Made by a program: the position numbers and the translations under genes. A stretch of 64,000 nucleotides of DNA from Psychrobacter urativorans. GTDB taxonomy: Bacteria > Pseudomonadota > Gammaproteobacteria > Pseudomonadales > Moraxellaceae. The DNA lies in NCBI RefSeq assembly GCF_001298525.1, contig NZ_CP012678.1, positions 1,798,001-1,862,000 on the forward strand, given 5' to 3'. Positions 46,405-56,505 of the stretch are shown in pieces. Every line of letters begins with the position of its first letter. The stretch's first letter is position 1. The notes under the pieces are model-generated. The model was not told where the DNA came from and made no database searches. It was given only the letters and a program-made list of their open reading frames with translations.

Positions 46405-47106
46405 ATGGATACAGAGCATTTAATCGCTAATTGGCAACAGGTAAGTGAACAAGTCGCGCAGGCTTGCGCGCAAGCAGGGCATAACGATACGGATAATAAG
46501 GTCATATTGCTGGCAGTATCAAAAACCAAACCGGCGGCAATGGTGGCAACGTTAGCCCAACAAGGACAACGTGATTTTGGTGAGAATTATCTGCAAGAAG
46601 CGATTGAAAAAATCACGGCGCTAAAAAATGAGCCTGCGTGTGCAGATATTGTTTGGCACTATATCGGTAGTATTCAGCGTAATAAAACCCGCGATATTGC
46701 GGAGCATTTTGACTGGGTGCAAACCCTTGAGCGCGATATTATTGCCAAGCGCTTAAACGAGCAGCGCCCAGAAAATATGCCGCCGCTTAATGTGCTTATT
46801 CAAGTGAATATCGATGATGAGGACAGCAAATCAGGCTGCCGCCCAGAGGAATTATCAGCGCTCATTGGCACGATTAAAAGCTATGAGCGTCTGCAACTGC
46901 GTGGTCTGATGATTATCCCTGCAAAAGAGGGTTCGGAAGCTTTTACGCGCACGCAGCAACTATTTGCAGCTATCAAACAACAACATCCAGAACTGGTAGC
47001 ATGGGACACGCTCAGCATGGGCATGAGTAACGATATGGCAGACGCTATCGCTAATGGCTCGACCATGGTGCGTGTGGGTACGGCAATATTTGGCGCGCGC
47101 GGTTAA
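46405..47106 (+). CDS. yggS: YggS family PLP-binding protein (PLPBP)
   Basis: Pyridoxal 5'-phosphate homeostasis protein of 233 residues with an alanine-racemase-like N-terminal fold. The PLP lysine is in LLAVSKTKP near residue 38; GENYLQEA, WHYIGSIQRNK, GLMIIP and LSMGMSNDM are diagnostic. It buffers PLP and affects amino-acid balance; no enzymatic activity is established. Divergent from pilT, a conserved arrangement without known functional reason. Convergent with the CorC-type gene, only 16 bp apart, with no terminator seen. Confidence 0.95.
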   Translation: MDTEHLIANWQQVSEQVAQACAQAGHNDTDNKVILLAVSKTKPAAMVATLAQQGQRDFGENYLQEAIEKITALKNEPACADIVWHYIGSIQRNKTRDIAEHFDWVQTLERDIIAKRLNEQRPENMPPLNVLIQVNIDDEDSKSGCRPEELSALIGTIKSYERLQLRGLMIIPAKEGSEAFTRTQQLFAAIKQQHPELVAWDTLSMGMSNDMADAIANGSTMVRVGTAIFGARG

Positions 47107-47122
47107 GTGTTATTGTAAGTAA

Positions 47123-48397
47123 TTAAATCTCGTTTTCAAGTTTGGTGACTAACAGCTGATTGATTTTAAGATGATCGGTGGCGAGAATTTCAAAATGATA
47201 ACCGGCATATTTAATACTGTCGGTTTTCTTTGGAATTTTACGCAGCATAAACATCATAAAGCCGCTGAGGGTTTCATAGTTTTCGCTGTGCGGTAGATTC
47301 ACCATTCCCAAAGCGCGAATCACATCTTCAATGGGTGTCATACCATCAATCAGCCAAGAGTTATCGGTGCGTTGAACGATAGGCTGCTCCTCTAAGGTCA
47401 CCAGCTCGCCCATCACGATACTCATCACATCTTTTAGGGTAATGACCCCAACGACCAGCCCGTATTCATTCACGATTACCGCAAAATCTGCGCCAGTGGA
47501 TTTAAAGGTTTCAAGCACTTCAAACAGCGATAACGTATCAGGGATAAATAGCGCGGGCTTGAGTAACGCCTTGTCCGTTAAATACACTTCTTGCTGTTTA
47601 AGGACGGAGGCTAAAAAACTACGCGACTCTACAAAACCGATAATATGCTCTAAATCATCATCATTACACACCAAAAATTTATTGTGTGGCTGCTTAATCA
47701 TTATCTCAACCACCTGTTCAGTGGTGGCTTGGCTATCGAAATAGACGATGTGCTCGCGTGGGTTCATGACTGACGTTACGGTACGCTCTTGCATCTCAAA
47801 GATGTTTTCAATCAGATGATGCTCTTGTTTTTTGAGCACGCCCGCTTCTGCACCCGCATCCATCATGGCGTAGATATCTTCTGAGGTCATGTCATCTTGG
47901 CGTACCGTTGAGACCCCTATCAATTTAAAAAGGGCATTTGCCGCGCCATCAAAGACCCAAATAATGGGCTTAAATATAAAGATCAAAAAAATCATCGGTC
48001 GTACCATCTTGACTGCGATGGGTTCAGCGTTAGACATCGCCAAGCGTTTGGGCATCAAATCAGCGAACAGGACAAATACGCTGGTCACTAAAACAAATGA
48101 GAGGATGGAGCCAACCGTTTGATTACCAAATAAGCGCTCTAAATAAGGGCTGACAGCCGACTCACCGATGACACCCGCCAAAATAGCCACCGCGTTGAGT
48201 GCCACTTGTACCACAGTGATAAAGCTGCCCGGTTGCTCTTGCATATTGAGCACGTCAAGCGCACGCACGTCGCCCTCTTTTGCCATGACTTGGAGCTTGA
48301 TTTTGCGTGAGGAAGCCAATGCCAGCTCGGAGCTAGACACAATGGCACTCAGCGCGATTAAGATAAAAATAAATAGACCAGCGGTTAGCAAGCTCAT
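47123..48397 (-). CDS. CNNM/CorC family membrane protein (hemolysin family)
   Basis: Inner membrane protein of 424 residues. An N-terminal DUF21/CNNM transmembrane domain (residues 1-190, three to four helices plus SSSELALASSRKIKL) is followed by two CBS domains (about 205-330; MNPREHIVYFDSQATTEQVVE and ADFAVIVNEYGLVVGVITLKD) and a C-terminal CorC_HlyC domain (YETLSGFMMFMLRKIPKKTDSIKYAGY, no more than 90 residues). Family members are linked to magnesium or cobalt efflux; the hemolysin name is historical. No gene symbol is safe because several paralogues exist per genome. Confidence 0.88.
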   Translation of the reverse strand: MSLLTAGLFIFILIALSAIVSSSELALASSRKIKLQVMAKEGDVRALDVLNMQEQPGSFITVVQVALNAVAILAGVIGESAVSPYLERLFGNQTVGSILSFVLVTSVFVLFADLMPKRLAMSNAEPIAVKMVRPMIFLIFIFKPIIWVFDGAANALFKLIGVSTVRQDDMTSEDIYAMMDAGAEAGVLKKQEHHLIENIFEMQERTVTSVMNPREHIVYFDSQATTEQVVEIMIKQPHNKFLVCNDDDLEHIIGFVESRSFLASVLKQQEVYLTDKALLKPALFIPDTLSLFEVLETFKSTGADFAVIVNEYGLVVGVITLKDVMSIVMGELVTLEEQPIVQRTDNSWLIDGMTPIEDVIRALGMVNLPHSENYETLSGFMMFMLRKIPKKTDSIKYAGYHFEILATDHLKINQLLVTKLENEI

Positions 48398-48516
48398 GAA
48401 ATACTCGGATAAAAATAGGTCAAAACGACCTTTAGCATTAGAAAAATAAACTGTAAAAATAGAAATTCACAATAGAAAAAAGTAAAAATAATAGGCTCAA
48501 CACAAAATTCTGATAA

Positions 48517-48544
48517 TAAAAAAGCTGGGCAAGCACCCAGCTAA
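48517..48544 (-). terminator. Terminator of nadE
   Basis: On the minus strand AGCTGGG and CCCAGCT pair around a 6-nt loop and are followed by six T. Confidence 0.85.
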
Positions 48545-48610
48545 TATTATTTTATGATAAGTAACCTGATGAAAATAGGTCAGGTATTTAAAAATACTTA
48601 GTTTGCGTCA

Positions 48611-50302
48611 TTAGCCTTTGATTGACCATTTATTAACCAATGGATAACGGCGCTCACGACCAAAGGCTTTTTTGCTAATCTTGGTGCCGATTGGCGCTTG
48701 ACGGCGTTTATATTCGCTGTTATCGACCATAGAGATGACTTTGGCGACCATCTCAGCATCGAAGCCTTTATCGACAATATCTTTATAGCCCAAATCTTCA
48801 TCCACATATAACGTCAGGATACCATCGAGAATGTCATAGTTTGGCAAGCTGTCTTGATCCGTTTGGTCAGGGCGCAGCTCAGCAGATGGCGGACGAGTAA
48901 TAACACGCTCAGGAATAACGGGTGTGTCCTCAAGACGATTGCGATAATTCGCCAAGTCATACACTTGCGACTTATAGACGTCTTTTAGCACGTCAAAACC
49001 ACCCGCCATGTCGCCATATAAGGTTGAGTAGCCAACCGCTAATTCTGACTTGTTGCCTGTGGTGATGACTAAGTGCCCAAACTTATTAGACAACGCCATT
49101 AAGATAACGCCACGGGCGCGCGCTTGGATATTTTCTTCGGTGGTGTCCGCAGGTGACTTGTTAAATAAAGGCGCAAGCGTATGACGGATACCTTCAACCG
49201 CATCAAAAATAGGGCAAACGGTATAAGAGACGTTCAAGCGACGGGCTTGCGCTTGAGCGTCTTCTAAGCTGATTTTTGAGGTATATTCGTACGGCATCAT
49301 CACCGCATAGACTTTATCCGCGCCCAGTGCATCGACGGCAATACAAAGCGTCAATGCCGAATCAATACCGCCAGATAGACCCACAATTACACCAGTGAAT
49401 CCTGAATAATTGACATAGTCACGTAAGCCCACGACCAAGGCTTGGTACATCTCTGACTCACGACTTAAGGTCAATGGCGCTTTGGCTTGCGCGTTGAATT
49501 TAAAGGTATTTACGTCTAAGTTGACCAGCATCAGCTGATTCATAAAGCGTGAGGCTTCATGAGCGACAGAGCCATCGGCTTGCACTGCCATTGAGCCGCC
49601 GTCAAAGACTAAATCGTCTTGACCACCGACCGCATTGACATAGATAATCGGTAGCTTATGATCGCGGCTGCGTTTTGCCAACATCGTCTTGCGCGCGTCT
49701 TGTTTTTCCAATTCAAACGGTGACGCATTTAAGCTGATAATAAGGTCAGCGCCTTGCTGTTTTAGCTCCGCAATCAGGTTCTTTTCCCATAAGTCTTCAC
49801 AGATAAGTAGACCAATGGTAATGCCTTTATAATCAAATAAAACTTGGTTACGACCTTTATCAAAGTAGCGACGCTCATCAAAGACACCATAATTCGGCAA
49901 ATACTGTTTATGATAAAAGCCTTTTTGATGACCATTATGCAAAATAGCTGCCGAGTTAAACGTGCCGTGATGGTCAACGTGCGGATAACCGACAATCATG
50001 ACAATGTCGTTAATCTCGCTTAACGTTGATAGGGCACTTTTGATGCGACCAGATAAACTTGGGCGTAACAGTAAGTCTTGCGGAGGATAGCCTAGTAATG
50101 CCAACTCTGGGAAGATGATAACGTCAGCGCCTTGCTCACGTGCTTGTAAGGCGAGCGCGCGCATTTGTTCGACGTTAGCCGTAATGTCGCCTACTAAAAA
50201 ATGAGATTGAGCCAACGCAAAAGTGACCGTCTTTGGCGAGGCAGTAGACGCACCCGCACCGTTGGTCACTGTTGTATTAGAGGTATCATTGTCTTTTGAC
50301 AT
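48611..50302 (-). CDS. nadE: Glutamine-dependent NAD+ synthetase
   Basis: Final step of NAD+ synthesis: amidation of deamido-NAD using glutamine. An N-terminal nitrilase-type glutaminase domain (residues 25-280; FPELALLGYPPQDLL with the Glu, and LLICEDLWEK with the catalytic Cys) is fused to the synthetase domain (VGLSGGIDSALTL, PP-loop; TTGNKSELAVGYSTLYGD). 563 residues from ATG 50302, which has AGGAAC eight bases upstream; the in-frame TTG at 50320 is less likely. The start region is Ser/Thr/Asn-rich and adds about 20 residues. Single gene with its own terminator. Confidence 0.96.
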   Translation of the reverse strand: MSKDNDTSNTTVTNGAGASTASPKTVTFALAQSHFLVGDITANVEQMRALALQAREQGADVIIFPELALLGYPPQDLLLRPSLSGRIKSALSTLSEINDIVMIVGYPHVDHHGTFNSAAILHNGHQKGFYHKQYLPNYGVFDERRYFDKGRNQVLFDYKGITIGLLICEDLWEKNLIAELKQQGADLIISLNASPFELEKQDARKTMLAKRSRDHKLPIIYVNAVGGQDDLVFDGGSMAVQADGSVAHEASRFMNQLMLVNLDVNTFKFNAQAKAPLTLSRESEMYQALVVGLRDYVNYSGFTGVIVGLSGGIDSALTLCIAVDALGADKVYAVMMPYEYTSKISLEDAQAQARRLNVSYTVCPIFDAVEGIRHTLAPLFNKSPADTTEENIQARARGVILMALSNKFGHLVITTGNKSELAVGYSTLYGDMAGGFDVLKDVYKSQVYDLANYRNRLEDTPVIPERVITRPPSAELRPDQTDQDSLPNYDILDGILTLYVDEDLGYKDIVDKGFDAEMVAKVISMVDNSEYKRRQAPIGTKISKKAFGRERRYPLVNKWSIKG

Positions 50303-50955
50303 TGTTATTGTTCCTATCAATATATTATTTAAAATCTGGTGGATAACGCTGAATTATCGTTCAAACACGCCTAGATATAAGCATGAGAAATCGAAAACAG
50401 GTGTCCAATTAGGTTGGGTGACCAATTAAATGATTCAGTTATTAATATAAAATATATCGGTGATGGATATATTTAAAAAATGTGTAGGCGAAAATATTCC
50501 GCTGCAACACACCGTCTAGAATCTAGATTAAGTTACAGATTAAAATTAGGACTAAAAATATGCCTAATGACCGTCAAAAATGCAAAATAATACCGTTAGT
50601 ATACCATCAATTATTAAGCCAACGAGAATGCCGCACGGTTTTACTGACCTTAATGGTCACGTTGATGGTGATGTTAACGAGGAGCTGATAAGCGTCTGCT
50701 CGCCATGAGAGTTTTCGATGGGATGAATCATCGTTAAGTGCAACATCAACAAAATTGTAAGTAAAAATTACAACATAGCATTATGTATTTGTGGCGTCTT
50801 ATTGCATAATCACGCCTAACGCTTCACTGTATCTTCATCAACTGGTATTACTAGAGATCGATGGTCAATATCATCTGTCAATGGACTGCTGGTTCTTTAT
50901 AAATTTCGTGGCAAAATCACTCCCATTTTTGCTATTGGTCATTGGTCGACGGGTT
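50303..50955. other. Divergent gap between nadE and AI-2E transporter gene
   Basis: No gene is called here. An upstream extension of the transporter frame to 50791 exists but encodes a non-conserved-looking N-terminus. AT-rich at the nadE side; no clear promoter or repeat was seen. Confidence 0.4.
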
Positions 50956-52107
50956 ATGATAGAAAACTGGACAAAAGAATTTGTTATTCAGCGCTTGCTG
51001 GCGATTTCCTTATTGATCGTGCTGTTCATCTTATGTTTTCAAGTGATACAGTTTTTTATTGTGCCGGCATTGTGGGCGGCGATTTTAGCCTATGTGACTT
51101 TCCCCATTTATAAGTTTCTTCATGAAAAGATAAGGCTTAGCTCAGGATTTAGTGCCGCCCTTATGACGGTGAGCATCTCCTTAATTATGGGTATACCTCT
51201 TATTATGGGCTTGTTTGTCCTGCAACAAGAAGCGCTGAGTATCATTACTAACTTGGTCTATCGTGTGAAAGTGGGCTATGTTGATGTACCGGATTCACTC
51301 AAAGATTTGCCAATTATTGGTCAGCAAATTAAAGATATTTTGTGGAAAATAAATAAAGATCCTGAGGGCACGCTTGATGCCTTTCGGATGTGGATTCAGT
51401 CGCATTTGTATTATGGTAAGATTGCGCTAGATGTGGTGTTTAGTACCCTTGCTAAATTAGGGATGGCGCTGATGACGCTGTTTTTCTTTTATCGTGACGG
51501 CACCAGCCTAATCCGCCAAATCCGCCAAGCGCTGCGTAATATCATCGGTAATCGTATCGATGGTTATATTGATTCTGTCGGCACAACCACGCGTGCGGTG
51601 GTATATGGCATTGGGCTAACCGCATTGGCGCAGGCGTTACTGGCAGGCGTTGGTTATTATTTCTCGGGCGCACCGAGTCCTATTTTGTTGACGCTTGTGA
51701 CTTTTGTTATAGCACTCATTCCCTTCGGAACGCCCTTTGCGTGGGGCGCGGTATCGGTGTGGTTGTTGAGTCAAGGACATACGACAGAGGGGATTGGCTT
51801 GGCGGTGTGGGGCGTACTGGTGATTAGTTGGGTGGATAATTTGATTCGACCTATAGTTATTAGTGGCGCGACCAAGATACCTTTTATTATTATTTTTATT
51901 GGGGTTTTGGGTGGTCTTACGGCATTTGGTTTTGTCGGATTATTCATTGGTCCTGTGGTGTTGGCGATTGGGCTTGCGGTCTGGCGTGAATGGATATCAC
52001 AACATAAAAATGAGCTTTTTGCCCCAAAAGAAGTGGTATTAACCGAAAGCCAAGTACCGCTTTCGGTTGAGCAGGTAGAGATTGATATTACAGCAGACGA
52101 TAAATAG
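50956..52107 (+). CDS. AI-2E family transporter (PerM/YdiK-like)
   Basis: Integral membrane protein of 383 residues with about eight hydrophobic segments, family AI-2E transporter (formerly UPF0118). After the first helix pair comes an extended amphipathic region (about 100-190), then characteristic C-terminal blocks GIGLTALAQALLAGVGYYFSG, PFGTPFAWGAVSVWL, GVLGGLTAFGFVGLFIGPVVLAI. ATG 50956 (MIENWTKEFVIQRLL) gives the usual N-terminus; starts at 50791 or 50887 are less likely. Members include exporters of AI-2 and Na+/H+ antiporters, so the substrate is open. pdxB follows after 132 bp. Confidence 0.87.
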   Translation: MIENWTKEFVIQRLLAISLLIVLFILCFQVIQFFIVPALWAAILAYVTFPIYKFLHEKIRLSSGFSAALMTVSISLIMGIPLIMGLFVLQQEALSIITNLVYRVKVGYVDVPDSLKDLPIIGQQIKDILWKINKDPEGTLDAFRMWIQSHLYYGKIALDVVFSTLAKLGMALMTLFFFYRDGTSLIRQIRQALRNIIGNRIDGYIDSVGTTTRAVVYGIGLTALAQALLAGVGYYFSGAPSPILLTLVTFVIALIPFGTPFAWGAVSVWLLSQGHTTEGIGLAVWGVLVISWVDNLIRPIVISGATKIPFIIIFIGVLGGLTAFGFVGLFIGPVVLAIGLAVWREWISQHKNELFAPKEVVLTESQVPLSVEQVEIDITADDK

Positions 52108-52239
52108 TTAAGCTTAAAATAATGATACTCAATGATAAGTGTGTCGTTAAATAAAATGACTTGCACAACCTTTAATATCGCCTATTATATTTATGACACC
52201 TGATTAATAATAAACTTCTAATAATAGAGCCGAAAAGCC

Positions 52240-53415
52240 ATGCCTAATACCAACGCTGATACCTTTAACGCTAATCAACTGGCTGATACTAATTTTACTA
52301 AGAGTACGGATGCACCAAATACGCGCGCGCTGACCATTATTGCGGATATCAATATTGCCAGTCTGAATGATTTTTTTAATGTAGAGACGCTTGGTGCTGA
52401 GCATGCACAAACGGTTAATATTATTACCGTAGCAGGGCGAGAGATTACGGCGCAATTGCTTGCTGATGTGCAGCCAGACGTGTTATTAATACGTTCGGTG
52501 ACGCCCGTTAATGCCGCATTACTGGCGGACAATCACAGTGTGAAGTTTGTGGGTTCAGCGACCATTGGCACCGATCATGTCGATCAAGCTTATTTGGCGG
52601 AGCGCAATATAATTTTTGCCAATGCCGCAGGTTGTAGTAAGCATTCGGTGGCGCAATATGTAGTGACTTCTATTTTAACGTTACGTCCGCAATACTGGCA
52701 GCAGCCTTTAGTACTGGGTATTATTGGACTGGGTAATATCGGCAGTACACTGGCACAATATGCGGCGGATTTGGGCTGGCAAGTGTTGGGTTATGATCCG
52801 TTATTGCCAGAATCAAAATTTAATAATGCCAGTTTTGATGAAGTGATTGCCCAAAGTCATGCCATTAGTTTGCATGTACCATTAACGCATACAGAAGGTA
52901 TGAATAGCAGCCCTTATCCAACCCATCATTTGATTGATGGCGCAGCGTTGGCGGCAATGCCAGCAGATACAATATTAATTAATAGTGCGCGCGGGCCGGT
53001 GATTGACGCAGCAGCACTTGAGGCTAATATTGATAAAACCGCTCGGCAAGTGGTGCTTGATGTCTTTGAACACGAACCACAAATTACTGAGCAGTTATTA
53101 TCAAAGTTGACCATTGCCACGCCCCACATCGCAGGATATACCTTAGAAGGTAAGCTGCGTGGTACGCAGATGATTTATGATGCGCTATGTGAGCAATTTA
53201 ATGTGACGCCAACGCTATCGATGCACCAACTGCTACCGGTTAATATGTATCAATGGTCGGAGCTGAAGCATAATGCAGACAGACTGGTTAAGTTTTATGA
53301 CATTATGCGCGATGACCAGTTATTGCGCAAAAAAGTTAGCGATGGGCAGGTGAGTGGCGCAGATTTTGATCAGTTGAGACGAGATTATCATTTGCGCCGT
53401 GAGTGGCAAGCTTAA
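52240..53415 (+). CDS. pdxB: Erythronate-4-phosphate dehydrogenase
   Basis: Second step of the DXP-independent route to pyridoxal 5'-phosphate: oxidation of 4-phospho-erythronate. 391 residues: D-isomer 2-hydroxyacid dehydrogenase fold with the nucleotide-binding GIIGLGNIGSTLA near residue 165, catalytic Arg in NSARGPVIDAAAL, Glu in FEHEP, and His in ATPHIAGYTLEGK, with the C-terminal PdxB dimerisation domain. About 30 extra polar residues precede the conserved start of the fold (LTIIADINI). Weak ribosome binding site. Same strand as epmA, 110 bp apart. Confidence 0.94.
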   Translation: MPNTNADTFNANQLADTNFTKSTDAPNTRALTIIADINIASLNDFFNVETLGAEHAQTVNIITVAGREITAQLLADVQPDVLLIRSVTPVNAALLADNHSVKFVGSATIGTDHVDQAYLAERNIIFANAAGCSKHSVAQYVVTSILTLRPQYWQQPLVLGIIGLGNIGSTLAQYAADLGWQVLGYDPLLPESKFNNASFDEVIAQSHAISLHVPLTHTEGMNSSPYPTHHLIDGAALAAMPADTILINSARGPVIDAAALEANIDKTARQVVLDVFEHEPQITEQLLSKLTIATPHIAGYTLEGKLRGTQMIYDALCEQFNVTPTLSMHQLLPVNMYQWSELKHNADRLVKFYDIMRDDQLLRKKVSDGQVSGADFDQLRRDYHLRREWQA

Positions 53416-53506
53416 AATTAAACGCCGGTATGTAAGTGTTAGTATTTAACGATCAGTTTTTATAATTTATAAGCCAAGTAACTAATTATAATAAACAGTC
53501 ACTAAT

Positions 53507-53540
53507 AATGAGCAAAAACCGCTAATGAGCAAAAACCGCA
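53507..53540 (+). repeat. 17-bp tandem duplication of the epmA start region
   Basis: AATGAGCAAAAACCGCT is followed by AATGAGCAAAAACCGCA. The first copy makes a five-codon ORF MSKNR (53508-53525) whose TAA overlaps the true epmA start as TAATG. Confidence 0.95.
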
Positions 53541-54559
53541 ACTCGCTTTCTTCTAGCTGCAACTATGCACCAACTATGACGCTAACCATGGCGCGTCAGC
53601 GTGCAAAAATGCTGCATGATATCCGGCAGTTTTTTGCTGAGCGGCAGGTATTAGAAGTGCAAACGCCATTGCTATCACAAGCGGGTAACACCGATACCTT
53701 TTTACAATCGGTATCGGCTAATGTGACTTATCAAGACCAACCCTGCACCTATTATCTGCATACCTCGCCTGAATTTGCCATGAAACGCATACTGGCGAGC
53801 TGGCAAGTTGCTATTTATCAGATTTGTCCGGTGTTTCGTAATAATGAAATCGGCACGCGCCATAATATTGAATTCACGATGTTGGAGTGGTATCAGCCGC
53901 ATTATAATTTGGCAGATTTGGCTAATGAGTTGGGTGCGCTGCTTGAGGTGTTATACGGCTATCCGGTGATATTAAATCATTATCGTTATGTCGATGCCTT
54001 TATGGATTTTGTCGGTATTCATCCACTGACTGCAAGTATTGACGCGCTACAGGCAGTGGCTGAAGATAAAGGTTTAACGGGTTTTGATTTTTCGTCTGAT
54101 GATACAAACAGTGATAAAGCCAATGATCAAGAAGACAGTCGGCAAAGTTGGCTGGATTTGCTGTTTAGCCATGTCGTTGAGCCAAATTTAGGTCATGACT
54201 TGCCGACATTGATTACCGATTATCCACCGGCGACGGCGGCATTAGCAAAAACCGCCCTTGATAAGGACGGTAATTTGGTGGCGAAACGCTTTGAGCTGTA
54301 TATTAATGGCATTGAGATTGCCAATGCTTATGATGAACTCGCAGATGGAGGTGCATTACGGCAGCGCTTTGAGCAAGATAACGTATTACGTCGCCAACAT
54401 AGCTTACCTGTAATGCCTATTGATGAGCATCTACTAGCCGCTTGTGATAATCTGCCGCCTTGTAGTGGTATTGCTGTTGGTATCGACCGTTTGTTAATGG
54501 TTTTAACGAGCGCAAAAAATCTACAAGAGGTTATCTCTTTTCCTAGCGATTTGGCTTAA
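53525..54559 (+). CDS. epmA: Elongation factor P beta-lysine ligase EpmA (GenX/PoxA)
   Basis: Class II lysyl-tRNA synthetase paralogue that attaches (R)-beta-lysine to elongation factor P. 344 residues: motif 1/2 region with VLEVQTPLLSQAGNTD, TSPEFAMKRILASW, FRNNEIGTRHNIEFTMLEW, and motif 3 GIAVGIDRLLMVL. An insertion of polar residues (SSDDTNSDKANDQEDSRQ) lies near residue 200. Start ATG 53525 directly overlaps a duplicated mini-ORF. efp and epmB are not in the window. Confidence 0.93.
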   Translation: MSKNRNSLSSSCNYAPTMTLTMARQRAKMLHDIRQFFAERQVLEVQTPLLSQAGNTDTFLQSVSANVTYQDQPCTYYLHTSPEFAMKRILASWQVAIYQICPVFRNNEIGTRHNIEFTMLEWYQPHYNLADLANELGALLEVLYGYPVILNHYRYVDAFMDFVGIHPLTASIDALQAVAEDKGLTGFDFSSDDTNSDKANDQEDSRQSWLDLLFSHVVEPNLGHDLPTLITDYPPATAALAKTALDKDGNLVAKRFELYINGIEIANAYDELADGGALRQRFEQDNVLRRQHSLPVMPIDEHLLAACDNLPPCSGIAVGIDRLLMVLTSAKNLQEVISFPSDLA

Positions 54560-54594
54560 TTTTTTCTAAAAACAAAGAAAGATGATGACGACAG

Positions 54595-55047
54595 TTAGCC
54601 GCGCACCAATTTATTAAGCCCATCAGCAAATGCTTTTTTATCGCGGTCGCCATAAGGTTTTTGCCCACTCATTTGCTGCAATTCTAATACGCCAGTACCG
54701 CGCATGGTATCCATAAAATCGCGCATATTCAGCTTTTGCTTGATGTTATTTTTATCATAAATCAAACCACGCGTAGTCAGGACTTTGCCACCTTTATCTA
54801 GAATGTCGTTAGCCAATGGAATATCGCTAGTGATTGCTAAGTCGCCAGCTTTAATATTATCAACGATATAATCATCCGCTTTATCAAACCCTGACGGCAC
54901 CACGGTCATAACCAATAGCAGTGATTTGCGCAGCTTAATGGGCTGATTGGCGACGAATATCGCCACCGTTTGCGTGCGTTCAGCCGTTTTGATGATTAAG
55001 TCTTTGGCAATCAGAGGTACGGCATCAGCATCAACCCAAATTTGCAT
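54595..55047 (-). CDS. YaiI/YqxD family protein (DUF188)
   Basis: Conserved protein of 150 residues, UPF0178/DUF188, with a PIN-like fold start MQIWVDADAVPLIAKDLI, the acidic cluster DDYIVDNIKAGDLAITSDIPLA and the family C-terminus LNMRDFMDTMRGTG. Predicted nuclease-like site, but activity is unproven. The start overlaps the purK stop as TAATG, so it is translationally coupled to purK; the reason for linkage with purine synthesis is unknown. Confidence 0.88.
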   Translation of the reverse strand: MQIWVDADAVPLIAKDLIIKTAERTQTVAIFVANQPIKLRKSLLLVMTVVPSGFDKADDYIVDNIKAGDLAITSDIPLANDILDKGGKVLTTRGLIYDKNNIKQKLNMRDFMDTMRGTGVLELQQMSGQKPYGDRDKKAFADGLNKLVRG

Positions 55048-56414
55048 TACTTTTTTGCCTTTTGGTCGTTACTTGTTTTGGTATCATTTAATTCGATGGT
55101 ATTTTGTTTGGTGCTATCAGTTTTAGTATCTAGGTTATCGTCAAGGACGGATTCTTGAATTTCAGCAGCATTTGTACTATTTAGCTCAGCACTATTTTCA
55201 GTGATGACGCTGTTTGTTTTATCTAGACCCACTTTATTCGGTAGGACAGCGACCAGTTTGGCGAGTGCGGGCTCTAAATCGGCAACGTCATTAGTCATCA
55301 AAGTAATATGTGCGATTTTGCGGTCGTCACGTTCTTCTTTATGATAGCTGTGATAATGCATGCCATCGATAGCCAGTACCGCGCTGATATCAGGATATTG
55401 CCCCAATACATTAATCATAATGGAAGGGTGGATATTGTCGGTATCGCCCAATGGTAGTCCAACGACCGCGCGGATATGGTTTTCAAATTGGCTGGTAATC
55501 GCGCCTTCAATGCTCCAATGCCCTGAGTTATGGACGCGCGGGGCAATCTCATTGGCAAGCACATAGTCTTGTCCGCGCTCATCTTTGGTGACGAATAACT
55601 CTAATGCCATGACTCCGACATAATTTAAACGGTTCATCACTGTAGTTATCGCATTGGTGGCTTGCTGAAATAAATGACTGGTACCGACGGCTGGCGCTTG
55701 GGTTTTGGCAAGGATACCGTGATGATGATGGTTTTCTACCAAGTCATAGCAGCGCACTTGACCATCTTGCGCACGTGCGGCAATGATAGAGACTTCACGG
55801 CTAAAATGAATAAACCCTTCGGCAATCAGTGGTGCAGGCGTGGCGGTCAGGCTACCTTTACCACTCACCGCATCTTTCAGTTCTTGCCATGCTGCCTTAA
55901 TATCACTGTCTTGCTTGATGACAAATTGACCTTTGCCATCATAACCGCCGCGACTGGTTTTAAGGACAATTGGCAATCCTAATTTGTCGCATGCCTGCTG
56001 TAATTCAGCTTGCGAGCTCACTGCCATAAATGGCACGGTTGCAATGTCTAAATCATTAAACATCTGCTTTTCTTTTAAGCGGTCTTGAGCGATTTCAAGG
56101 GCGATGGGCGGTGGAAACATCCCTTGTTTGCTGCCATTTGCGGATAAAGCTGCTAATTGCTCAACCGTTGCGGTTGGCGTATTTTCAAACTCTAACGTAA
56201 ACACATCGGCGGCAGCAATAAAATCCTCTAACTGTGCGCTACTAAATACGCGACCATAAAGACTGGCAGGACAACTGGCATTGTCTTCTAGAAATACACA
56301 GTGATAGCCTAATGGCATTGCCGCTTCAGCAAGCATCATGCCGAGCTGACCACCGCCTAAAATACCGATAGTGCGAATGGTTTGGTTAATAGGATAAGCG
56401 TTGGCTGTGGTCAT
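55047..56414 (-). CDS. purK: 5-(carboxyamino)imidazole ribonucleotide synthase PurK
   Basis: ATP-grasp enzyme that carboxylates AIR to N5-CAIR in purine synthesis. 455 residues, about 100 longer than E. coli PurK. Core motifs: GILGGGQLGMMLAEAA, ATP-grasp region VLKTSRGGYDGKGQFV, ANEIAPRVHNSGHW and the C-terminal block HYHSYHKEERDDRKIAHITL. The last 60-65 residues form a low-complexity Asn/Thr/Asp/Lys tail (DTKTDSTKQNTIELNDTKTS) without known role. Follows purE on the same strand after 215 bp and overlaps the DUF188 gene. Confidence 0.95.
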   Translation of the reverse strand: MTTANAYPINQTIRTIGILGGGQLGMMLAEAAMPLGYHCVFLEDNASCPASLYGRVFSSAQLEDFIAAADVFTLEFENTPTATVEQLAALSANGSKQGMFPPPIALEIAQDRLKEKQMFNDLDIATVPFMAVSSQAELQQACDKLGLPIVLKTSRGGYDGKGQFVIKQDSDIKAAWQELKDAVSGKGSLTATPAPLIAEGFIHFSREVSIIAARAQDGQVRCYDLVENHHHHGILAKTQAPAVGTSHLFQQATNAITTVMNRLNYVGVMALELFVTKDERGQDYVLANEIAPRVHNSGHWSIEGAITSQFENHIRAVVGLPLGDTDNIHPSIMINVLGQYPDISAVLAIDGMHYHSYHKEERDDRKIAHITLMTNDVADLEPALAKLVAVLPNKVGLDKTNSVITENSAELNSTNAAEIQESVLDDNLDTKTDSTKQNTIELNDTKTSNDQKAKK

Positions 56415-56505
56415 GATAGGCTCTTTGGGTTGGCAATGAATAGAATGTTTATTCAGTAAAATAAGAAATAAAAAGGCAGTTTAGAATGCTAAATTAAAAT
56501 AGGAA

